From assembly GCF_017640745.1 (NCBI RefSeq), contig NZ_JAEPQA010000002.1:225420-289419 (forward strand): a stretch of DNA of 64,000 bases, given 5' to 3'. How positions within the stretch are numbered: the stretch's first letter is position 1; each line of letters begins with the position of its first letter. The DNA is from Nisaea sp. Its GTDB lineage: Bacteria; Pseudomonadota; Alphaproteobacteria; Thalassobaculales; Thalassobaculaceae. The notes under the pieces were generated by a model. The model saw only the letters and a program-made list of their open reading frames with translations, did no database searches and was not told the DNA's origin. The position numbers were made by a program, and so were the translations under genes. Below are positions 9,681 through 18,709 of the stretch, in pieces.

Positions 9681-9806
9681 TCGTTAGTTCAGTTTTAGCA
9701 GGTATTCCTGCAGGTAACGCATTCCCCGAGCAGCGAATTCGGGTGGCGGAATTTTGAGGGGGAGCCCGTATCGTGCTTTTTGGGGCGGGCGGTGCTTGGT
9801 ATCGAG

Positions 9807-11393
9807 ATGTCTCAAGAAGACCTGAATATTCTCGACTTCATCGTTGACGATACAGCTGTGTCCGCCAGTTGTGCGGAGCCCTGGAAAGTTCTCATCGTTG
9901 ACGACGATCATGACGTCGCAGCGACCACGTCGCTCGTACTGCGCGACGTCGAGGTTGAGGGGCGTCCGCTCAATCTACTGTCTGCATATTCCGCGGCGGA
10001 AGCGAAAAAACTCTTGTCCGAGCATCCGGACGTCGGGCTTGCGCTGATCGACGTGGTCATGGAGACGCCGAATGCCGGTCTCGACCTTATCCGCTTTATC
10101 CGCGAGGACATGGGCAACAAGCTGATCCGCCTGGTTGTCCGCACCGGCCAGCCCGGCCATGCCCCGGAACAGAGCGTGATCACCGACTACGATATCAGCG
10201 ACTACAAGGAAAAGACCGAGCTGAGCGCGCAGAAGCTATTCTCGCTGGCCTATGCCGGTCTGCGTTCCTATCAGCAATTCCTGGCAATGGAACAGAGCCG
10301 GCGCGGACTGATGAAGGTCCTGCAGGCCTCGACCGCGCTTTTCGAGCAGCCGACCCTGGACGGGTTCGCCGACGGCATTCTGGAAAACCTCGAATCCCTT
10401 GCGAACATGCACCGTGGCGCGGGAGACAAGATCGGATCTTCGGCGGTTCTTGCGGTAGCAAACGGAAACAGCGATGCGGCCGAGAAATATGACGTAGTTG
10501 CCGGGCACGGGGCGGGCGCGGGTGCGCGCAACCTCGCGGAAATGGGGTTGGGTGAGACCGACAAGCGATTGATCCGAGAGCTCGCAAAGAGTGGTCCGGG
10601 GATTCATACCAGCCGCAGCGAGGATGCGCTTCTCGCCGGTATCGTCGGTCGCGGTGGCCAGACCAGCCTGCTCTTCCTTCCGGAACTGCAGAATCTCGAC
10701 GGCCCGGACGCGCAGATCGTCGAAGTGTTCATCGGACAGGTTCTGACAGCCTTCGAAAATCTGCGTCTGCATGACCAGACGGAGCGGGCGCAGCGCGAAA
10801 TCGTGCTGCGTCTCGGTGAGGCGGTCGAGACCCGGTCCGGTGAGACCGGTCGTCATGTGTCTCGCGTTGCCCTCTTCGCACGAGAGATCGCCGCGAAGAT
10901 CGGCCTTTCCGCCGAGCGTTCGGAGCTCCTCTTCAGGGCGGCTCCTTTGCACGACATCGGCAAGATCGGAATTCCTGACTCCATTCTCTGCAAGCCCGGC
11001 AAACTTGACCCGGACGAGTGGGAGGCGATGAAGGAGCACACGACGATCGGATATGAAATGCTGCGGACCTCGGATATGCCGATCCTGCGGCTCGCGGCCC
11101 GCATCGCCCTCGAGCATCACGAGAAATGGGCCGGCGGCGGCTACCCGAACAATCTGGAAGGCGAGGACATTTCGGTTGAAGGCCGGATCGTCGGGCTGGT
11201 CGATGTGTTCGATGCCTTGACGTCGGAGCGTGTCTACAAGAATGCTTGGTCGGTCGAGCGGGCGGTCCAGCTGATCCGCGACGAGCGGGGCAAGCATTTC
11301 GATCCTCGCATCGTCGATGCGTTCATGGACAATCTCTCCGCCATGATCGATATCAGAACGACATACGCAGACGAAAAGCTGGCAGGTGCCTGA
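9807..11393 (+). CDS. response regulator with DUF3369 and HD-GYP c-di-GMP phosphodiesterase domain
   Basis: About 528 residues from ATG 9807; TTG 9780 and GTG 9792 are alternative in-frame starts. N-terminal receiver-like domain (WKVLIVDDDHDV; ALIDVVMETPNAGLDLIRF; K in YKEKTELS), a central DUF3369 sensor-like segment (about 150-310) and a C-terminal HD-GYP domain (about 325-525). HD-GYP residues are present: HDIGKIG (H near residue 382), EHHEKWAGGGYPNNL and VDVFDALTSERVYK. The protein should degrade c-di-GMP. It is 35 nt upstream of the multi-PAS kinase gene on the same strand and is the likely target of that kinase. No DNA-binding domain. Family is certain; start codon is moderately certain. 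Confidence 0.9.
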   Translation: MSQEDLNILDFIVDDTAVSASCAEPWKVLIVDDDHDVAATTSLVLRDVEVEGRPLNLLSAYSAAEAKKLLSEHPDVGLALIDVVMETPNAGLDLIRFIREDMGNKLIRLVVRTGQPGHAPEQSVITDYDISDYKEKTELSAQKLFSLAYAGLRSYQQFLAMEQSRRGLMKVLQASTALFEQPTLDGFADGILENLESLANMHRGAGDKIGSSAVLAVANGNSDAAEKYDVVAGHGAGAGARNLAEMGLGETDKRLIRELAKSGPGIHTSRSEDALLAGIVGRGGQTSLLFLPELQNLDGPDAQIVEVFIGQVLTAFENLRLHDQTERAQREIVLRLGEAVETRSGETGRHVSRVALFAREIAAKIGLSAERSELLFRAAPLHDIGKIGIPDSILCKPGKLDPDEWEAMKEHTTIGYEMLRTSDMPILRLAARIALEHHEKWAGGGYPNNLEGEDISVEGRIVGLVDVFDALTSERVYKNAWSVERAVQLIRDERGKHFDPRIVDAFMDNLSAMIDIRTTYADEKLAGA

Positions 11394-11428
11394 CTGGCAG
11401 AGCGCCTGATGCCGGAGTGAGACTCTGA

Positions 11429-14400
11429 ATGGGTGACCAGTCGGCCTCCACGGGATACAGCCAAGAGATCGCGGACTATTTCTTCGAATGGCAATGCGAT
11501 CACCGCGGTGCCCTCACTCATCTTTCCGACAATTTCCGGGTCTTGACCGGACTTGATCCTTCGAAGTTGTTGGGGACGGTCCCTCCCCGGATGATCGAGA
11601 CGATGCGTTCCGCAGCGGACCGGAACGAACCGTTTCGCGGTCTCCGGGTGGCGCTCTCCGACGGTGCCGCGGCCAGGACGGTTGTTCTCAGTGGCCGCCG
11701 CGCAGAACCGGTCCGTCCCGGGGGCGGCGGTTTTCACGGCTACGGATCCTGCCTCGACGAAGACTCGGGCATGGCCGAGGAGGCCGGCACCGGCAATCCC
11801 GGGCTTGGGGTCGACCGGGCGACGATCCTCGACCGCGCTCAAAAGCTTGGCAAGATCGGCTATTCGATCATGGAGCAGAGGTCTGGAGACGTCGTCTTCC
11901 ACGGACCGATGCGGGATATTCTGGGCATTCCGGACGGCCGTATCTCGCTCGAGGAGATCAGGGCCCGTCTATTGCCGGAAGACGTTGCGGTATACGACGC
12001 TGCGCGTCAGGAAGCTTTCGAGACGAGCCGGCCGGTGCTCGTCGAACTTCGCTATGGCCGGGACCGGACGGATTGCAAACATGTCCGCCTGCAGTTCGAG
12101 CCGGTCATCACGAGTGACGGATCGGTCGCGTCGCTGTTCACCGTTCATCAGGACATTACCGAGCACCGGGCGGCCGAGAAAGCGTTGGTGCGCGCTCAGG
12201 AACTCGGGCGCATGGGCCATTGGCGGCGATACGAAACCGGCGAGGAGCCCTATTGGTCCGACACTCTGCTCGAGATTTTTGGCGTCGAGGAATTGCGCGA
12301 TCGGGGAGAACTTCCCCGGAAATTTGCATCTCAGCTCATCCATCCGGACGATCGTCCGGATTTCATCGCCTTGCGGGATGCGGCGGCGAAGGCCGGTCAG
12401 GATTATAAGGCGGTCGTTCGCGTAAACCGTCCCGACGGCAAGATGATCTGGGTGGAAATCAGGGGCCACCCGATCGTCGACAGTGAAGGAAATTTTTTCG
12501 GAACGCTGGGCACGGTTCAGGACGTCACCGCCTTCAAGCAGCTGGAACAGGAGATCCTGCAGAGAGATCAATGGTTCAAGCGGGCTCAGAGGCTCGGCGG
12601 CCTCGGTCATTGGGCTTTCGATCCCGAAAAAAGGCGGATCTATTTTTCTGAACAGGCGCAGATCACGTTCGGCTGTCCCGGCAGCGAGTACCTGACCTTT
12701 CAGGAAGCGATGGACCGGATCCATCCGGACGATCATGTCATTTTCGAGCAAATGCGCGAAAAAGTCCTGAAAGGCGAGCCCGGGTTTGAATTCGAACTCC
12801 GTGTGGTCCGGAAGGGCGGCTCGATGGCGCATCTCCGGATTTCCGCCGAGTTCGACTTTGCGGATAACGGCCGCCTGAAACGCACCTTCGGTGTGATGTC
12901 CGATGTGACCCGGCTCGTCGAGGCGGAGGCGGCCCGCAGCGATGCCGAAGCCGTCATGACGGACATTTTCGAGAATGCGGACTCCGGAATTCTCGTTCGC
13001 GATCTCTCCGGCCGGTTCATCCGGGTCAATACCCGAGCGGCGATCCAGCTTGGCCTGCGGATGGACGACATTCTCGGCCATACGGTCGACGAGGTTCTTG
13101 CCCAGAGCGATCGCATGGAACCCGCCAAGCAACTCAACGACGCGGCTCTGCGGGTGACCGCCACACGCGGCTCGGTCACATACGACTATAGTTTCGTGCC
13201 GAAAGCGGGAGGGCCTTCGACGCAAATCAGGGTGGTGAATTTCGCCATTTCAGGACGCGACGGCGCGATCCTCGCCATTGCGAGCATGCGATACGACATC
13301 ACCGAATTCGTTCAGGCCCAGACGGCTCTGAAAAGCCTCAACGAGAGCCTTGAACAAACCGTCCGAACCCGCACCACGGAGCTGCGCCGCAGTGAGGAGA
13401 GGTTCCGCAACATTGCGTCGGCCTCGGCAGACTGGCTTTGGGAACTGGACGCGGATCTCAACATGGTCTGGTGCTCGGAAAACTTCTTTGAAAACACCGG
13501 ACGTCGCCCTGACGACTATTTGGGCAAGTCTTTTCTGGCTCTTGCCTCGGACCGGGAAAGGCTTGTCGACCAGCGTGAGGCGTGGAGCGCGTTCGAGGAA
13601 AAACTGAAGTCGCGGAGCCAGGTCCGCGGACTTGAGATCGAACGGCAGCATCCCAACGGAACCCGTATGGTGCGCATCAATGCCAAGCCGGTCTGGGCTG
13701 ACGGCGTCTTTTCCGGATATCAGGGCTCGACAGCTGACATCACCGAACTCAAGCAAGCGCAGAGCCGCCTGATTGAATCGGAACGTCTCGCGTCGCTGGG
13801 CGGCCTTGTTGCGGGCATATCCCATGAAATCAACACGCCGGTCGGGGCCAGTTATACCGTTGTCACGAAACTGACGCGCTCGCTTCTCGAACTTCGGACC
13901 GCCTACGAGACGCGAAGTATCAGCCAGTCTCTGTTCACGCGGGTCATGACGGAGCTGCAGGAAGGGCTGGGGATCATCCAGCGCGGGCTGGAGCGGACCT
14001 CCGAACTGATTTCCCATTTCAAGCAGGTCGCGGTCGACCAGACCAGCCATAAGCGCAGGTCGTTCGAGCTGGTCGAACTGACCCGGGACATCGTGGCGAC
14101 GATGGAGGCGACGATATCAGGGCGCGACATCGCGATCGTTGCGAGCGTGCCCGAGGGTATCGAGCTCGATTCCTATCCCGGACCTCTCGGGCAGGTGATG
14201 ATCAATCTGATCCAGAATTCGATCCTTCATGCCTTCGATCAGGACGGCGGGAACTCCGCCAGGATCGACGTCACGGCCATTCTCGAAGACTCCGGCTCGC
14301 TGTCGCTCACGGTCTCCGACAACGGGAAGGGAATGTCCGCGAAAGTCGTGCGCCGGGTATTCGAGCCGTTCTTCACCACGCGGTTCGGGAGCGGGGGGAG

Positions 14401-14557
14401 CGGGCTCGGCATGCATCTCGTCTATTCGATCGTGCACACCGTTCTCGGAGGCGACGTTTCGGTTTTCTCGGAGCCTGGAAAGGGCACGAAGGTGGTTATT
14501 TCGATGCCGCTCGTCGCGCCCGAGGTCGCAGAACAAGAGGCGTCAGCTGAAGCTTAA
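11429..14557 (+). CDS. soluble multi-PAS sensor histidine kinase
   Basis: 1042 residues without a membrane segment, so the signal is cytoplasmic. Six PAS-like modules can be followed (about 10-110, 128-245, 255-372, 385-500, 515-630, 665-785), several with PAC ends such as VHQDITEH and VMSDVTRL. A coiled coil (LNESLEQTVRTRTTELRRSEERF) precedes the last PAS. The HisKA region has H799 in GISHEINTPVG, and the HATPase domain has QNSILHAF, SDNGKGM, FEPFFTTRFG and GGSGLGMHLVYS. Start ATG 11429 with GGAGTGAG upstream. Directly behind the HD-GYP regulator, so the two probably form one two-component system controlling c-di-GMP. A terminator hairpin spans the stop codon. Confidence 0.9.
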   Translation: MGDQSASTGYSQEIADYFFEWQCDHRGALTHLSDNFRVLTGLDPSKLLGTVPPRMIETMRSAADRNEPFRGLRVALSDGAAARTVVLSGRRAEPVRPGGGGFHGYGSCLDEDSGMAEEAGTGNPGLGVDRATILDRAQKLGKIGYSIMEQRSGDVVFHGPMRDILGIPDGRISLEEIRARLLPEDVAVYDAARQEAFETSRPVLVELRYGRDRTDCKHVRLQFEPVITSDGSVASLFTVHQDITEHRAAEKALVRAQELGRMGHWRRYETGEEPYWSDTLLEIFGVEELRDRGELPRKFASQLIHPDDRPDFIALRDAAAKAGQDYKAVVRVNRPDGKMIWVEIRGHPIVDSEGNFFGTLGTVQDVTAFKQLEQEILQRDQWFKRAQRLGGLGHWAFDPEKRRIYFSEQAQITFGCPGSEYLTFQEAMDRIHPDDHVIFEQMREKVLKGEPGFEFELRVVRKGGSMAHLRISAEFDFADNGRLKRTFGVMSDVTRLVEAEAARSDAEAVMTDIFENADSGILVRDLSGRFIRVNTRAAIQLGLRMDDILGHTVDEVLAQSDRMEPAKQLNDAALRVTATRGSVTYDYSFVPKAGGPSTQIRVVNFAISGRDGAILAIASMRYDITEFVQAQTALKSLNESLEQTVRTRTTELRRSEERFRNIASASADWLWELDADLNMVWCSENFFENTGRRPDDYLGKSFLALASDRERLVDQREAWSAFEEKLKSRSQVRGLEIERQHPNGTRMVRINAKPVWADGVFSGYQGSTADITELKQAQSRLIESERLASLGGLVAGISHEINTPVGASYTVVTKLTRSLLELRTAYETRSISQSLFTRVMTELQEGLGIIQRGLERTSELISHFKQVAVDQTSHKRRSFELVELTRDIVATMEATISGRDIAIVASVPEGIELDSYPGPLGQVMINLIQNSILHAFDQDGGNSARIDVTAILEDSGSLSLTVSDNGKGMSAKVVRRVFEPFFTTRFGSGGSGLGMHLVYSIVHTVLGGDVSVFSEPGKGTKVVISMPLVAPEVAEQEASAEA

Positions 14558-14582
14558 TTATTTTAAGCTTCAAATAATTTTT
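14548..14582 (+). terminator. rho-independent terminator overlapping the kinase stop codon
   Basis: Perfect 10-bp stem TGAAGCTTAA (14548-14557) / TTAAGCTTCA (14563-14572) with a 5-nt loop, followed by AATAATTTTT. The left arm contains the last codons and the TAA stop of the histidine kinase. Confidence 0.8.
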
Positions 14583-14756
14583 GACCGCGATTAGTCTTCA
14601 AAAATGCGATCCGTCATTTTCGGAAGCCGCTTGGCGTTCCGAGGATCGGGATTGCCAAGAACGCAAGTATAATGCAACTTCGTACCAAGGTGTGCACTAT
14701 GTTGCATATCGGGGGCAGTGGCATCCGTGCCGCATCACTCTGGGAGGCTTAGTAAA

Positions 14757-15941
14757 ATGTACAAAAAGATAACGGCCCTTGCGGCCCTGGGAGCGTTGCT
14801 GGCGGCGCCGGCGATGGCGGCCGACAAGGTCAAGATCGGGTTCGTCACGACCATCACGACGCCGGCCGGTGTGATCGGCCAGGACATGGTCGATGCGGTC
14901 AATCTCGCGATGGACGACATCGGCGGCAAGATGGGCGGTCTCGATGTCGAACTCATCATCGAGGACGATGCCTTCAATCCGCCGGTCGGCAAGCAGAAGG
15001 TCGACAAGCTGGTGAAGCAGGACGATGTCGATTTCGTCGCCGGCTTCATCTGGTCCCACGTCCTGCTGGCCTCGAAAAAGTCGGCGCTGGATGCGGGCAA
15101 GTTCCTGATCAGCTCGAACGCCGGTCCGTCGCAGCTCGCCGGCGACCAGTGCGACAAGAACTTCTTCTCCGCGTCCTGGCAGAACGACCAGACGCCGATG
15201 GCGATGGGCGAAGTCCTGAACCAGAACGGCGTCAAGTCCGTCTACGTCATGGCGCCGAACTACGCCGCCGGCAAGAACATGATCGCCGGCGTCGAGCGGA
15301 CCTTCAAAGGCAAGATCGTCGGCCGCGATCTCACCAAGTGGGGCAAGGACGCGCAGCTCGATTTCTCCGCCGAACTCGCCAAGGCGAAAGCCTCCGGCGC
15401 GGATGCGCTCTGGGTGTTCTACCCGGGCAAGGCCGGCGGCGCGCTGATCAAGCAGTACGAGCAGGCCGGCCTGCTCGGACAGCTGCCGCTCTATACGGTC
15501 TTCACCGTGGACTCGATCGCCCTGCCGAAACTGCAGGAAGGCAACCTGAAAGGCGTGATGGGTTCCCTCAACACCCAGCACTGGGGCCCGGATCTCGACA
15601 ATCCGCAGAACAAGAAGTTCGTCGAGGGCTTCAAGAAGAAGTACGGCCGTTATCCGTCCTTCTACGCGGCCCAGTCCTACGACACGATGTTCATGATCAA
15701 GAGCGCGGTCGAGGCGGTGAACGGCAACCTGGACGACAAGGACGGCATGCGGGCCGCGATGAAAAAGGCCGACTTCCCGTCGACCCGCGGCAAGTTCAGC
15801 TTCGGGAACAACCATTTCCCGATCCAGAACTTCTATCTGCGTGAAGTCGTGGCGGATGCGGACGGCGTCTGGACGACCAAGATCGTCAAGACGGTCCTTG
15901 AGAACCATCAGGATCCGTACGCAGGTGAGTGCAAGATGTAA
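14757..15941 (+). CDS. ABC transporter substrate-binding protein, branched-chain amino acid (LivK-like) family
   Basis: 394 residues from ATG 14757, with GGGAGG 9 nt upstream; the frame extends further 5' but that part is not a signal peptide. The N-terminus MYKKITALAALGALLAAPAMA is a Sec signal peptide cleaved after AMA. The rest is a type I periplasmic binding protein (KIGFVTTITTPAGVIGQD; AGFIWSHVLLA; YAAGKNMIAGVERTF). Some members of this subgroup bind aromatic acids or other carboxylates, so leucine specificity should not be assumed. First gene of a five-gene importer; two hairpins separate it from the permeases. A TATAAT at 14668-14673 is a possible -10 but lacks a good -35. Confidence 0.9.
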   Translation: MYKKITALAALGALLAAPAMAADKVKIGFVTTITTPAGVIGQDMVDAVNLAMDDIGGKMGGLDVELIIEDDAFNPPVGKQKVDKLVKQDDVDFVAGFIWSHVLLASKKSALDAGKFLISSNAGPSQLAGDQCDKNFFSASWQNDQTPMAMGEVLNQNGVKSVYVMAPNYAAGKNMIAGVERTFKGKIVGRDLTKWGKDAQLDFSAELAKAKASGADALWVFYPGKAGGALIKQYEQAGLLGQLPLYTVFTVDSIALPKLQEGNLKGVMGSLNTQHWGPDLDNPQNKKFVEGFKKKYGRYPSFYAAQSYDTMFMIKSAVEAVNGNLDDKDGMRAAMKKADFPSTRGKFSFGNNHFPIQNFYLREVVADADGVWTTKIVKTVLENHQDPYAGECKM

Positions 15942-15993
15942 TCACCCCTGTGGGTGATGCGGGAACCGGCGGAGCGCTCGGCTCCGCCGGTTT
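15941..15993 (+). promoter_or_regulatory. two tandem hairpins between binding-protein and permease genes
   Basis: Hairpin 1: ATCACCC (15941-15947) / GGGTGAT (15952-15958). Hairpin 2: perfect 12-bp stem AACCGGCGGAGC (15964-15975) / GCTCCGCCGGTT (15981-15992) with loop GCTCG and only a short T tract. This placement is typical of RNA structures that attenuate read-through or protect the 3' end of a binding-protein mRNA so that the binding protein is made in excess of the permeases. Confidence 0.7.
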
Positions 15994-16058
15994 CAGTTTC
16001 AAGTTTAGGACACGGGCAGCGCAAGACTGCCGTCAAATAAGAGAACAGGGGCGTCCTG

Positions 16059-16982
16059 GTGGACTGGGGACTTTTTACAATACAGATGCTGAACGGTCTT
16101 CAGCTCGGGGTGCTGCTGTTTCTGCTCGCCGCCGGCCTGACCCTGGTCTTTGGCATCATGGACTTCGTCAACCTGGCGCACGGCTCGCTCTACATGATGG
16201 GCGCCTATTTCTGCGCCACGCTGACGCAGCTGACGGATTCCTTCCTGCTCGGTGTGGTTCTGGCTCTGCCGCTTACGGCCTTGCTCGGATGGTTGGTCGA
16301 GCTGATTGTGGTCCGGGCGCTCTATACCCATGACCATCTGGACCATGTTCTCGCGACCTTCGGATTGATCCTCTGTTTCGATACCGCTGTCGACTACATC
16401 TGGGGTCCGACCGGGATGGCGATCCCGCTGCCGGATTTCCTCAACGGTCAGGTCACCCTGTTCGGCGGGCTGGAGTTCCCGGTCTTCCGCCTTGTCATCA
16501 TCGCATCGGGGCTGCTCGTGGCCGCGCTGCTCTATGTCATGGTCGCGCATACGCGCCTCGGCATGCTGATCCGCGCCGGTGCCTCGAACCGGACCATGGT
16601 GATGGCACTCGGGGTCGATATCGGAAAGCTGTTCGCGCTGGTCTTTGCCGTCGGGGCGGCGTTCGCCGGGTTCGCCGGCATGCTGATCGCGCCCATCACG
16701 GAAGCCAGCATCGGCATGGGCAACGACATCATCATCGTCGCCTTCGTCGTGATCATCATCGGTGGCATCGGCTCCATCAAGGGCGCCTTCGTCGCCGCCA
16801 TGATCGTCGGCCTGATCGACACGATGGGCCGGTCCTTCCTCGACCAGTTGCTGAAGGTCTTCATGTCGGCGCAGAACGCGGAAACCTCCGCGCCTGCGCT
16901 CTCGGCCATGGCGATCTATATTCTGATGGCGGTGGTCCTCGCATTCCGGCCGCAAGGCCTGTTCCCGCCGAAGGTGCGCTGA
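16059..16982 (+). CDS. branched-chain amino acid ABC transporter permease (LivH family)
   Basis: 307 residues, GTG start. Hydrophobic throughout with about eight membrane segments, LivH hallmarks FGIMDFVNLAHGSLYMMGAY near the N-terminus and a conserved GGIGSIKGAFVAAMIVG cytoplasmic-loop region near residues 230-250 that contacts the ATPase. Forms the inner-membrane channel with the LivM-type protein encoded 3 nt downstream. The 116-nt gap from the binding protein contains the two hairpins. A later ATG (MLNGLQLG) is a possible alternative start. The transport substrate is set by the binding protein and is not known. Confidence 0.92.
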   Translation: MDWGLFTIQMLNGLQLGVLLFLLAAGLTLVFGIMDFVNLAHGSLYMMGAYFCATLTQLTDSFLLGVVLALPLTALLGWLVELIVVRALYTHDHLDHVLATFGLILCFDTAVDYIWGPTGMAIPLPDFLNGQVTLFGGLEFPVFRLVIIASGLLVAALLYVMVAHTRLGMLIRAGASNRTMVMALGVDIGKLFALVFAVGAAFAGFAGMLIAPITEASIGMGNDIIIVAFVVIIIGGIGSIKGAFVAAMIVGLIDTMGRSFLDQLLKVFMSAQNAETSAPALSAMAIYILMAVVLAFRPQGLFPPKVR

Positions 16983-16985
16983 GCC

Positions 16986-17960
16986 ATGACCTCTCTGTTT
17001 CGCACTGGGCTTCCCGCCTATGCCATGGTCGTCGGGCTGCTGTTCCTGGCAGGGCTTCCCGTCCTTGCCGTGTGGGCCGACAACATCTTCCTTATCGACC
17101 TTTACCTGCGGCTCATGATTCTCGCGATTGCCGCGGTCAGCCTGAACCTGATCCTCGGTTATGGCGGCATGGTCAGCTTCGGGCACGCGGCTTATCTCGT
17201 GGTCGGTGCCTATGCCGTCGGTATTCCGGCCTATTACGGGATCTATAACGGCTTCCTGCAGTTTGCGATCGCGATTCTCGCCTCGGCGGCGATCGCCCTC
17301 GTCACCGGCGCAATCGCGCTCAGGACGAAGGGTGTCTATTTCATCATGATCACCATGGCCTTTGCGCAGATGGTGTTCTTCACCTTCGTCTCGATCGAGG
17401 AATATGGCGGCGACGACGGGCTGGTCATCGACACGCGCAGCGAGTTCGGGGGGCTGCTCGATATCAACGATAACTTCACCCTCTATTACTTCGTGCTCGC
17501 CTCACTCATTTTGACGCTCGGCCTTGTGCACCGGATCGTGCATTCGCGCTTCGGCATGGTGATCTCGGGCTCGAAGGGCAATGACCGCAGGATGCAGGCG
17601 ATCGGATTCCCGACCTACCGCTATCGTCTCGCCAGCTATGTGATCTCCGGCGCGATCTGTGGCTACGCGGGCGCTCTGCTCGGCAATTTCACCAATTTCA
17701 TCACGCCGGAGATGGGCGACTGGGTGCGGTCCGGCGAACTTATCTTCATGGTCGTGCTCGGCGGCGCCGGAAGTCTTTTCGGGCCGGTGCTGGGGACGGC
17801 CATGTTCGTGCTGCTTGAGGAATATCTCTCGCGCATCACTCAGTACTGGCACTTCCCGTTCGGCGCGATGCTGATCCTCGTGGTGATTTTCACCCGCGGG
17901 GGGATCAACGGCATGTTCCGCTGGCTCGGCGGCCGGATCGGACTGGGAGCGCGGTCATGA
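16986..17960 (+). CDS. branched-chain amino acid ABC transporter permease (LivM family)
   Basis: 324 residues with about eight to ten membrane segments. LivM features: LILGYGGMVSFGHAAYLVVGAYAVG near residue 55, RTKGVYFIMITMAFAQM near residue 115, and GGAGSLFGPVLGTAMF near residue 255 as ATPase-coupling loop. It begins 3 nt after the LivH-type gene and its last 4 nt overlap the start of the LivG-type ATPase, so the operon is tightly coupled. Partner permease of the importer. Confidence 0.92.
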   Translation: MTSLFRTGLPAYAMVVGLLFLAGLPVLAVWADNIFLIDLYLRLMILAIAAVSLNLILGYGGMVSFGHAAYLVVGAYAVGIPAYYGIYNGFLQFAIAILASAAIALVTGAIALRTKGVYFIMITMAFAQMVFFTFVSIEEYGGDDGLVIDTRSEFGGLLDINDNFTLYYFVLASLILTLGLVHRIVHSRFGMVISGSKGNDRRMQAIGFPTYRYRLASYVISGAICGYAGALLGNFTNFITPEMGDWVRSGELIFMVVLGGAGSLFGPVLGTAMFVLLEEYLSRITQYWHFPFGAMLILVVIFTRGGINGMFRWLGGRIGLGARS

Positions 17961-18709
17961 GCGGCGCCTTCCTTGAAGTCCGGAATCTCTACAAGAACTA
18001 TGGCGGGATTGCCGCGACCGACCATGTCGACCTGGATGTGCGGGAGTCCGAACTTCACGCCATCATTGGACCGAACGGTGCCGGCAAGACGACGCTGATC
18101 TCGCAGCTTTCGGGCGAGGTGCCGCCCGATGGCGGCAGGATCCGCTTTGCCGGAAGAGACATCACCTCGACCCCGGCCTACAGGCGCTCCCTGCTCGGCC
18201 TCGCCCGTTCCTTCCAGATCACCAGCCTGATGCTGGACATGACGGTGCTGGAGAATGTCTCGCTCGCGGTGCAGGCCCATGCGGGGCATTCCTTCCGCTT
18301 CTGGAAAGCGGCCCGATCGGAATCCGAACTGGTCGAGCCGGCGATGGAGGCGCTCCGGTCCGTCGGCCTCGGCGAGAGGGCGCATGACGTCGCGCGGGCG
18401 ATGTCCCATGGCGAACACCGGCAGCTGGAGATCGCCATGGCGCTCGCGACCCGGCCGACCCTGCTGCTGCTCGACGAGCCGATGGCCGGCATGGGCGTCG
18501 AGGAGAGCCAGCGCATGGTGGAAATCCTCCGGAACCTCAAGGGCGAGAAGACGATGCTGCTGATCGAGCACGACATGGACGCCGTCTTCACCCTGGCGGA
18601 CCGGATCTCGGTGCTGGTCTATGGGCGCGTGATCGCGACCGGAACACCGGAAGAGATCCGCAACGACGAGGCCGTGCGCCAGGCCTATCTCGGCGACGAG
18701 GTGGCGTGA
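17957..18709 (+). CDS. branched-chain amino acid ABC transporter ATP-binding protein (LivG family)
   Basis: 250 residues. Walker A GPNGAGKTTL, Q-loop region SFQITSLM, signature variant AMSHGEHRQLEIAMAL in place of LSGGQ (a His/Glu variant usual for LivG), Walker B LLLLDEPMAGMG and switch H in LLIEHDMDAVF. The C-terminal segment GEEVA-like end (YLGDEVA) is the LivG tail. ATG at 17957 overlaps the LivM stop by 4 nt. Acts as a heterodimer with the LivF-type ATPase on the cytoplasmic face. Confidence 0.93.
   Translation: MSGAFLEVRNLYKNYGGIAATDHVDLDVRESELHAIIGPNGAGKTTLISQLSGEVPPDGGRIRFAGRDITSTPAYRRSLLGLARSFQITSLMLDMTVLENVSLAVQAHAGHSFRFWKAARSESELVEPAMEALRSVGLGERAHDVARAMSHGEHRQLEIAMALATRPTLLLLDEPMAGMGVEESQRMVEILRNLKGEKTMLLIEHDMDAVFTLADRISVLVYGRVIATGTPEEIRNDEAVRQAYLGDEVA

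Noticed and set aside
14600..14756. Sigma-54-type promoter (TGGCAT...CCGCA) before the binding-protein gene
   Set aside because: The GG/GC elements are too far from consensus, and no enhancer-binding site is visible.
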